Positions 56,085 through 64,000 of a stretch of DNA of 64,000 bases are shown piece after piece. This stretch comes from Branchiostoma floridae. Lineage: Eukaryota > Chordata > Leptocardii > Amphioxiformes > Branchiostomatidae. The DNA lies in contig NC_049991.1 in the NCBI RefSeq assembly GCF_000003815.2, positions 5,925,372 through 5,989,371 on the forward strand. Reading direction: 5' to 3'. The notes beneath the pieces were generated by a model. That model did not search any database, had not been told where the DNA came from, and saw nothing but the letters and a program-made list of their open reading frames with translations. The position numbers and the translations under genes are program-made. Numbering within the stretch: position 1 is the stretch's first letter; each line of letters begins with the position of its first letter.

Positions 56085-57621
56085 CCCCAAACGTGATGTA
56101 CAGCAAATAAACGGGCAACCTTCCTTCAAAACAGTACGTAAGGCGTTTTCTTATTGGTCGTCTCGGGCGTTCAACTCGTCGATGACGTCTATGGTTTTCT
56201 ATTCGGGTCAAAATTCAACTACGGCGTACTTCAGCCAACTACGCCGTACTTACGCTTACTACGACGTAGCTCACAGAAGTGGGTCCGATACGGCTTAACT
56301 TCCTGAAGTACGGCTTGACTGAACTACGTCGTATGTGGTTTTTTATCCCGGTCAAAACTCAGGTATTTACAGTAACCCGAACTACGTATTTTCAGCCACA
56401 CTGCGACATAGTTGGACTACGACGTCTTACCCCCACCTTGACACATAACGTTATTGTATTCTCTCCCTGAAAACGCTACACTGAGAACAAGATAAAGACA
56501 AAAAAGTCCTAGCTCAACCGTTTCCATAGCCCTCTTGTCGAAGGCAATAACCGAAAACATACGCTTCTTGGCGAAGGTAAACATGTAAAATGAATGACCC
56601 AGATTTTATATGATACTTACAAAAAGCAAGCGCAGATCCACGCAATTCTCCTGAATTCTTGTGTGTTTTACATACGACTACACAAAGAAAGCTAAATTTA
56701 CATACCTTTTTGCGTGGACTTGTTCAAGAATCAAACCACACAAGCCATATAGAATTGAAATGAGAAAGGGGGTTATAGAACCTCCTTGAAATGAAGTACA
56801 TTCACACTGGAGCCTCAGGGTGGATCCTAACACAATGTATCAACTCGTCCAACCACAAAAGTAGCCTTAGTCCCCGCTCCTATGTCCTGTTAAGAGGGAC
56901 ATCACAAAAGACACTCCTTCCAAGATAGCTACCCCCTGCAAGAGACAAAATATATGGATTCTACATGTAATAATTATCTCGTCCCTGACCTATAATTAGT
57001 GCGTCCTCGGATCATTAAAAATCTGCTTGAAGAATATAACTTTATTTTATAAATCTCAGGATGGAGTTCTTAACATTTAGTGCATGTCTACAATGTTTTC
57101 ATTTAATAGACATTGAAGTTACACCTGTGGCTGTTCCGACAGGTTTGAAGCCTGACTGTCACTAAAAAACATTAAAACCTCTCAACCTAACATCTGCTTG
57201 GGGACTGCATTCGAATTCCTGTTTCAGTGTATCAGTGCAATGATATCAAGTTTGCCGGGCCGGAACGGGCCTTAGCTTGAACAGACCATTCCTTTTTTCA
57301 ACCTCCTTGGTCAGACCGTACCTCAGGTCAGTACGATTTTTACGATGTATATGGTGTTCTATTCCGGTCACAACTCAACTACGGCGTACTTCAGCCAGGC
57401 CGTACTTCAGGCAACTACGGCTTACTTCAGGTTTAAGCCGTATCGGATCCACTTCTGTGAGCTACTTCGTAGTAAGCTTAAGTACGCCGTAGTTGGATTT
57501 TGACCGGAATAGAAAACCATAGACGTCACCCAGTTGAAGGACAAACTGGATTTCATTTTTCTTCCATTGCTGCACCGCCAGGCGTAACAGATAGAGGGCG
57601 TTCCTGTAGTGTCGGCTTTTG
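56085..57621 (-). pseudogene. ADPRM exon 1 fragment split by a transposon
   Basis: Reading the minus strand, 57621-57522 gives RHYRNALYLLRLAVQQW and QFVLQLGDV, matching the intact gene's RYYRNALYLLREAVQHW and QFVLQLGDI. After the insertion 56190-57521, 56189-56085 gives DVIDELNARDDQ, a stop, then ENALRTVLKE, matching DIIDGFNTRRKNSENALQAVLKE. The stop and later decay show it is not functional. The rest of the gene is missing. Confidence 0.8.
56190..57521. mobile_element. 1.33-kb transposon with TIRs and GACGTC duplication
   Basis: Ends TATGGTTTTCTATTCGGGTC and the complement of TATGGTTTTCTATTCCGGTC, extended by CAACTACGGCGTACTT. GACGTC flanks both sides (56184-56189 and 57522-57527). A second near-palindromic copy of the end sequence lies inside (about 57338-57521), so a smaller MITE may be nested. 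No transposase frame. Confidence 0.75.
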
Positions 57622-57639
57622 TTCGTGCAGATATCTACA

Positions 57640-57790
57640 TCATTGCAGTGTGAACGCGCAAGTGGATAGGATTCCGCTTGTTCCAGGGTTCATCCGGGAA
57701 CTTGGGTACATAGTTCGCATCGCGCGGGAAACACAACACACGCCAGATTGCTTCGTTTTTACTTCAAACAACAAAGAGAGTCTCAGGATC
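57640..57790. mobile_element. Fragment related to the 17594-18355 element
   Basis: GCAGTGTGAACGC, GGATAGGATTCCGCT and CATCGCGCGGGAAACAC match that element in reverse orientation. Both ends are missing. Confidence 0.55.
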
Positions 57791-58134
57791 ACCAATGTTT
57801 GTTTCATTTCTCTTTTTGTACATACATGTGTCTGATTATACATACTAACTGGTGAACTCCTTGCAGTACATACTTAAGACCGTCTACGAAGACGAGAAGA
57901 GACGGATATAGATCTAGATTTATCCCTATTTGTCTTGACTAAAGACTAATTAAGAAATGACAAGCCGACCTTTCCTCTTTTTATAAAATGACGTAGTATC
58001 TACAGGTTGTGTCTCCAACGACCGACCAACGTAAAATATATGGACATTGAAAGCTATCAGTATATAAGTATTCACATCAAATATAGGTGTTATAAGAAAG
58101 TAATATGCTTTGCAATAAGGTAGCTTCCACTTAC

Positions 58135-58229
58135 CATCGTACTTCTCTATTATATGATGTATGGCTTGCTCGAATCGCAGCCTGAGTTTGTCTCCCCTCT
58201 CTTCGCCGTTATAGACCCGTTGGCACAAT
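58135..58229 (-). CDS. Isolated candidate exon
   Basis: Between an AG acceptor (GCTTAAG) and a GTAAGTGG donor, the minus strand reads LCQRVYNGEERGDKLRLRF then EQAIHHIIEKYD. It is highly protein-like, rich in Arg, Lys and Glu. No partner exon was found, and the family is not recognised. It could belong to a gene lost or displaced near the ADPRM relics. Confidence 0.3.
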
Positions 58230-58462
58230 CTTAAGCTCGAACATTGGACCCTGTGTACTATTGTGTTCCATGCAAAAGCGTGCCAAGCAAACAATTTAAC
58301 AAACCAGCAAAGGGTGAAGAGTTCATTGTCCTTGAATCTTTATCTTACCACTCGGTGTCACGAAAAATGAGACCGTACAAGCTTAAGGCCATTTTTAGTA
58401 CATTAAACTCGTTCTATGTAGTCGGCTTAAGTGGTGCTATAACGGTGCCCAGCGTTTTCGTC

Positions 58463-58612
58463 CTCTGGATGGTCGAGAAAACGTCAACGGCACCAAAGGC
58501 GGCACTTCAATAACGCCTGGTAGGGTCACGTGATGGATCTCGTTCCCAGAGTCATAGTGGTACCCACTCACGTGATCGTGACCATTTTGGTAAGCCAACA
58601 AAGCGTTGCCAG
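58463..58612 (-). pseudogene. ADPRM exon 2 fragment
   Basis: Reads GHDHVSGYHYDSGNEIHHVT and LPGVIEVP, as the intact gene's GHDHGGGYHFDSGNEIHHVT and LPGVIEVP. About four codons are deleted before FGAVDVFS. It stands upstream of the exon 1 fragment on the same strand, the wrong order for one gene, so it comes from a second decayed copy or a rearrangement. Confidence 0.75.
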
Positions 58613-59114
58613 TCCCAAAACAACAACACTATATAATCGATCTTAATGGAACAATGGGCGGACATCCTGTGGACTTTACCGTCTTATCACTAGATACCGA
58701 GCAAGTTAACACAGAATAAAGCTCACACTGCAAATCTTCCAACAAAAGCACGTTTGTCTAAGTTTTGGGCGCCTTTCTAAACCGCCATGTCACCATTAGC
58801 ATCGCTTCGCTTGGTTGTGATTGTGGCTACTTTCTTGGTCCACTCATCCGGCCAGGAGACCAGTCTTGTCCAGGATAACATTCGCCTGGTTGAAGTCCGT
58901 GGGCCTATTCAACCATCCCTGGGAAAATGCTCCCACATTACTTTGGGAGGAACCTCTCGTGTTCACTTCTACGTCTGCTGCAACAACTGCAACGAAAACA
59001 ACGGAAAGCCTGTCTGTGACAATGTGCGTAGGTACCTGACTACATTTTGACCCTCGTCGTTTGCTGTTTTACTTTAAGTTGCAATGTGAGCGAACGTAAA
59101 CAGTACGCTCATAG

Positions 59115-59290
59115 TGGTATTCTGTGGCGCAATAGGTAAGCCAGGGGGCCCGGGTTCAAAACCACTGATATGTCCAGATGTTGTGCCCATGGAAAGGCAA
59201 TCGGCATGGTATGATTAAATCCAACCTTACAGACTGGTCTCCAGATTGAAAAGGTGATAGTCACCTGTTATATCAATCCTTCCACAAATA
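59115..59290 (+). repeat. tRNA-derived SINE-like segment
   Basis: Pol III-like boxes TGGCGCAATAGGTAAG and CGGGTTCAAAACCA are spaced as in tRNA genes, followed by a non-tRNA body. It lies in intron 1 of the Cys-rich gene. Confidence 0.45.
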
Positions 59291-60049
59291 GGGTAAAAAT
59301 AAACTAACTAGTACATAAATTGTAACTACATCTAATTGACAACAGGTCTAAAGTTCAAACCCTTACACAATGGCCTGTAAGATTATCAATAACTAACAAG
59401 AGCTTGTAAGGTTATAAGAAGCCTTCGGTGAACTTTTGGAATGATTTTGCCGTGTAAACACTAGAAAAAGACGGCCATACTTGATGGCTTGTAGTCTCAA
59501 TTTAATACCTAAAGTAGATGCTGGGTGGGGAATCAAATGTTCAACTTTTTTTTCATGTGTCAACATCTACCAAAATACTAAGAATCACAAAGATCCATCA
59601 ACAACCATTCAATTTATAACTATGCACAAACTAGCAAACACAAAGACATAGAAACACATGAAACATAGTTTCCTTTACGAGAGCAATATCTGACGGTTAC
59701 AAGAAGCTTTGTTTTTAACAGTGAATAATCAACATTTGAAAGAAAAATGGTGACTGAAATGTGTTGAATTTTTTTATGTGCGTTTTCCAGACAACGTACC
59801 AGGGCGCTACCGACGGGCAGTACTGCGGCCACTGTGGCATTGACAAAGGGAACGGGTGGCTGAATTAAGATCAATTACTTCAAGTGTGGAGGATGTACCG
59901 GGCAAGATCAAGTGCAGGCAACGTGAGTTCCATGAAATATTTAACACGTAACCATTATGTCCAACATGGTAAGATGCTGAATCTAAATTTATATTGATCT
60001 TTATCTGTATTTCATGATAGAACGAACATATTCTTACTTTTTCTGAATA

Positions 60050-60160
60050 AAGATGCTGTTTTTTTTTGTCATCGACGTTTCGGTGGCCGTCTGTCACCTT
60101 CCTCAGAGTAACTGTGAATGTTTCACATTGTACTGCAGCAGCATGGGTTAGCTGCTTACG
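60050..60160 (-). repeat. Hammerhead-like repeat (locus H3)
   Basis: Minus-strand core 60106-60074: CTGAGGA, GGTGACAGACGGCCACC, then GAAACGTCG. The CUGANGA and GAAA boxes are intact. Confidence 0.5.
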
Positions 60161-60344
60161 GTTAGCAGACGTGATCAAACGGTAAATATTGACATACGTA
60201 CAGTAACTCCTTTATCAAAACGTTTAAAGTATTTAGGGGTACTTTATACCTGAAACCTGAACTGAGTACGGGATTCGTCCAGACATACTGTGTTATGTGC
60301 CCTTATGCGAATATTTATAATGAGGTTCCAAACACTTAACGTTT

Positions 60345-60478
60345 GTGACTGCATCCGGAAACTGTAAGCAACGACGCCTAGTGCTGCAGTACCATCTGAA
60401 CCAGTCAGAATTTCTCTGAAGAAGATGAAAGATTATAACCGAAACGTTGGTGAGAATAAAGCGATGGTTGTGTAACAA
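60345..60478 (+). repeat. Hammerhead-like repeat (locus H4)
   Basis: CTGAAGA at 60416-60422 and GAAACGTTGG from 60441, with a degenerate stem II between, then GAATAAAGC. It ends just before exon 3 of the Cys-rich gene. Confidence 0.45.
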
Positions 60479-61013
60479 GAATCTCTTTTTTCAGTGCAGT
60501 GACGTACCAACCTTACAAAACTACTCACATATAATGTCATTTCCCGATCACGACCAGGTGTACCAAGAGGTACGGGTGGATTTTTCCATCGTTGTGCTGG
60601 ATCTACAGTTCCTGTATCCAACATCGCTGCCGACAGCGTTATGATCGGGAAGATGGACAACACGCCAGGTATGTCATATTTGTTGTGTATAGGTAGGGCA
60701 GTATAACAAAATAATGTTCAACGCTTTCGCAGTTTTACCACAAACAAAGATTGTGTTTTCTTTCTATTGCAGCGCCATAGATGCTGACGATGAACCCTTC
60801 TGCGGCGATGACAACTGTGGTCCCGGCGAGAATTCTACCACCTGTCCGTTCGACTGCTGCCCGGTCAGCAACCCAGCGGAGTGCAGGAGAACCGAGGGCT
60901 CGTGTCCACCAGTCTGCTGTTCTTACCCGACCTGCTGTGGTACCCCGGGATCTCCTAACACCAAGGGGAGAAATGTTATGGTCGTCATCCTGCACAAAAT
61001 TGGTCATGTTTGA

Positions 61014-62358
61014 CTGATTTGATTAGTTGATCATCTTAAGCTTAGGGGATTAATATGCAAAAAAATCCTTTATTTAATAGTAGGACAAGGGTTGACAACG
61101 GGACCAAGGTCACCGCAGCATCTACAACAACTTTGTGCTACGTGACCTGTATGACCTTTGACTTCCAGGTCACGTGCCGGACCTTAGTAGTCTGAACTGA
61201 TAAAAATGGTGGATGCTATTTGAAAGTCTTCTCAACAAGAAATTCTATATTCATGCCAGTCTTGATTATCTATGCTTTATAATAATAAGAATCGTCTGTC
61301 GTGCACAAAACATGTTATTGTTGCTTCCCTCCCAGTTATAGGACATTACTTAAAGTATTTTTTTAAAAGGACCTCACTTAATACGAGCCTCTATTATGTC
61401 GTAAATGTCAAACAATACGTGATGTTTGGACTTTGTTGTTTGAATAAGCACCATAAATTACGGTCGATACGATATCAGTAGATATGGTACACCGCAAGCA
61501 GATAAGCAATAATTACACTGAGGTTATATTAACAATTTGAGTCAATATCTGAGATATATGATTATCTAGCTAATGGCCGACATAATTTCTTCTTGAGACA
61601 TTTTAAAACATCAAAAATTAAGATGCTATAAGATTAGTTAATGTCTCAGAGTATATGACATTTCTTTTTAATCCTAGAGAACGATTTTGAAAACTCTTGT
61701 AGTAAAAGCTGACTAGTCATTTCTACTTTGTGGCTTCGTCTACGTTTTCCCGCCCTTTTTCATGACCTTGCTCTTCAGTTGTCCGACTGTTCTTAATTCA
61801 TCATATAAAAATAATAGCCGCAAATTCGGCGTAAAGCCTTATGGTGGTAAAATATCGTAATACTGTTGTGGGACTGACGTAGGATACTCACACGATCATC
61901 ATGGACAAGTCGATCGATTTAAAGAGCAACAAATTGTACCAAGACTTTTACCAACCTATCTGCACAACTTAAGTTTAATCGTTTTCTAAATGATGAGTAC
62001 TAAAAAGTTAACACATTTGCATGTGACAGCATGACCACTTTGGCTTTATTCTAAGACAACATGAACACACACACAGCATGTCTTGTACAATCAACACGAA
62101 TAATTGACAATATCTAAAAATAATATATCAATATTTCTATGAGGTATAAGGTTGGATTTTTCCACATGCATTACAGGTATCATCAATACGGGCAAAATCA
62201 ACCAAGTATACATATTAATAAATTCTCATAAATCATCTCGAGATTGCACTAGATATAGCAGTAGTTTAAGGTCATCCCTGATATCGAACATGGCAATTTT
62301 ACAGTTGTATCTCTTTCTATTGATAAAGCATTTGTAAGAGAACACTGGTTCATTGTTT
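61014..62358. other. No gene seen
   Basis: 61260-61560 resembles 48420-48760. The rest is AT-rich without motifs. Confidence 0.4.
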
Positions 62359-62557
62359 ATTGTGCGGTGTACCCCAAAGATCCATCCTTGGCCCCCTCTT
62401 GTTCTTGCTTCATGTTAATGACATGGCATCGGCATCAAAGAAATTATCTACACTGTTATTTTCCGACGATACAATTTTATCAATGTCCCGCAAAATTTTT
62501 GATACCTATGGGGCTTTTATGAATTCATATTTCTGCCTAACAGTGGGACGTTTTTAA
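62359..62557 (+). pseudogene. LINE reverse transcriptase fragment
   Basis: Reads CGVPQRSILGPLLFLLHVND and LLFSDDTILS, the GVPQGSxLGPxLF and F-x-DD motifs of non-LTR reverse transcriptases. The invariant Gly after Gln is Arg and FADD is FSDD, so it is a dead relic of a family different from the 14-kb LINE. Confidence 0.7.
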
Positions 62558-62577
62558 AAATATAAGAATTATTTGGG

Positions 62578-63955
62578 TTATTTCATGACTCGACTCTCCA
62601 GTTGCCCGACTCCGTGCATCACAAGTCTGTCCGAGAAAACGTCCACAGTACCGAAGGCGTTACTTCCGGGCGGCACTTCAATAACACCCGGTAGGGTCAC
62701 GTGATGGATCTCGTTCCCAGAGTCGAAGTGGTACCCACCCCCGTGATCGTGCCCGGAGAAGTAAGCCAGCACGACGTCTGAGAAGTCTTGGAGGATGTTC
62801 AGGACGTCTTGGTAGTTCCACAGTAGACACATCACGTAGCAAGAGTTTGGGTGAACGGGAACGTGACCTACAGCATAAGAGTTGGTGTAGAAAGAGATAA
62901 AACGAGACAAAAGAAAAATTTGAGTTGAACCTTTTTCTTTTAAATAGTAAAAACGTTGTACTAGACTTCTATCTATACGTAAAGCTTCAGTAAATAATCA
63001 ACTAAGGTTATTAGTAAATAGCTTACAACAGTTATTCATTCACACCCCATTAATAAATACAAACGTTTCAGCGACACTCTGTCACCTTCCTTCCGACAAA
63101 AATGACTGTGTTTCCTCGTACTGCAGCTAGGTGTCGCTGCAGTACCATTAGGAATGCTTATACATACTGCACATATTTAAAGGCACTCTCACATTTAACT
63201 GTTGATAACGCTTTTTACAACGTCTGATCGAACGCATAACTGTTACCTGATATCACGACTTTCTCCCCTCGTTGGCGAGCGACCTCTAGCGTTTCACGCA
63301 GCCACTGCAGTTGCTCCTCCCCCATGCCACCGTTAAACAGAACGAACCTACGGTCGACCCCAAAAAGACCATCTGGCGAATTCAGTTCCTCGTTCTTGTT
63401 CATTTGTCTCAGAATCTCCCCTGCTTTCTTGTACTGTGGCGAATCTTTATCTCTCCCTATTCCACACATACTGATGTCATAGTTATCAAGAATGACGAAT
63501 CTGTAGCCATTGTATGGAGAGAAATCGTAGTAGACAGCGTCTGCTTCCTTCTTCACAACTTCTTTAAGATTACTGGCAATGTCTTGAGACTCTGGTCCAG
63601 TGAATAGCGGTGACTTCATAAGATAGCTTCTTGAGAAGTTGTAGAATTCGTGGTTGCCCCATATGTGATGCAGTCCGAAAGGAACGCCTTGAAATTCTTT
63701 CAAGACAGCTTGCAGAGCGTTCTCTGAGTTTTTCCGTCTTGTGTTAAAGCCGTCTATGATGTCGCCAAGTTGAAGTACAAACTGGATTCTGTTTTCTTCC
63801 TTCCAGTGCTGCACTGCCTCACGTAAGAGATAGAGGGCGTTTCTGTAGTACCGCTTTTTAGTCTGGGTAAAGTTCATGGCATCGTCAAGGTCTCCGTATT
63901 GGACGTCTGCAATGATTCCAAAAGAAAATAGGGGGCGCTCTTCTGTTGTTGCCAT
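62578..63955 (-). CDS. ADPRM: Manganese-dependent ADP-ribose/CDP-alcohol diphosphatase
   Basis: Calcineurin-like metallophosphoesterase that, in the known family, hydrolyses ADP-ribose and CDP-alcohols with Mn2+ in the cytosol. Two exons: 63955-63247 and 62867-62578, with GT/AG sites and phase 1, giving 332 residues, near the family's usual length. Metal-site motifs are in order: ADVQYGD (D17, Q19), GDIIDG (64-69), GNHEFYN (100-106), then GH at 237-238 and GHDHGGG (275-281). NSPDGLFG, FNGGMGEEQLQWL and LPGVIEVPPGS are further family signatures. There is no signal peptide. The intron splits the codon just before the H238 metal ligand. Two decayed relatives lie at 56085-57621 and 58463-58612. 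The start ATG at 63955 opens the conserved N-terminus. Confidence 0.92.
63050..63145 (-). repeat. Decayed hammerhead-like repeat (locus H5) in ADPRM intron
   Basis: Minus strand GGAAGGAAGGTGACAG, then GCTGAAACGTTTG. The GAAA box is kept and the CUGANGA box lost. Confidence 0.35.
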
Positions 63956-64000
63956 CGCTGCCCGTACACTCGACTGCGGATATCTAAGTGTCGAAAATAT

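Larger units (their letters stand above)
58787..61013 (+). pseudogene. Secreted Cys-rich protein gene with frameshifts
   Basis: Exons: 58787-59023, 59791-59922, 60500-60668, 60781-61013. Exon 1 starts with a signal peptide (MSPLASLRLVVIVATFLVHS) and continues FYVCCNNCNENNGKPVCDN. Exon 2 reads GATDGQYCGHCGIDKG and then hits a stop; skipping four bases near 59865 restores INYFKCGGCTGQDQVQA. Exon 3 changes frame once, from VRVDFSIVVLDL to VSNIAADSVMIGKM. Exon 4 carries CGDDNCGPGENSTTCPFDCC. Splice sites are intact. It may be a recent pseudogene, or sequencing errors may affect a working gene. The family is unknown to me; it is probably extracellular, with paired cysteines forming disulphides. 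Confidence 0.55.

Overview
The window looks like animal nuclear DNA, most likely from a cephalochordate (amphioxus) or a similar invertebrate deuterostome. This is inferred from intron-rich genes with GT/AG splice sites, extracellular modules (MAM, EGF, F-type lectin), an ADPRM-type phosphoesterase and dense MITE, LINE and tandem-repeat content. It is a draft assembly with five N-gaps. No operons, CRISPR arrays, rRNA genes or credible functional tRNA genes are seen.

Layout. 0-1.6 kb: minus-strand 5' part of a secreted F-type lectin gene that runs off the left edge. 1.9-11.9 kb: four tandem units (two of about 2.1 kb, two of about 2.9 kb) carrying repeated candidate exons. 12-26 kb: repeats, including a 5'-truncated but open LINE reverse-transcriptase gene (14.3-16.6 kb), several terminal-inverted-repeat elements and a tRNA-like tandem duplication. 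27.2-28.5 kb: an intronless 10-TM drug/metabolite transporter (SLC35G-like) whose C-terminus reads through a 22-bp minisatellite. 28.5-36.4 kb: nested repeats and MITEs. 36.4-44.7 kb: a 13-exon minus-strand gene for a MAM-MAM-EGF-mucin-TM surface protein, whose exon phases all close. 45-51.6 kb: repeats plus one decayed MAM exon. 51.7-52.7 kb: a second SLC35G-like gene with a normal C-terminus. 55-58.6 kb: two decayed ADPRM fragments, one split by a 1.33-kb transposon with a target-site duplication. 58.8-61.0 kb: a plus-strand Cys-rich secreted-protein gene with apparent frameshifts. 62.6-64 kb: intact two-exon ADPRM on the minus strand.

The genes are not one pathway. The shared theme is local duplication: two transporters, three ADPRM loci, tandem MAM exon trios plus a relic, and the 1.9-11.9 kb array, with many transposons nested in older repeats. 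Gene models were built by hand from splice motifs and reading phase. Family names come from motifs recognised by eye, not from database searches.
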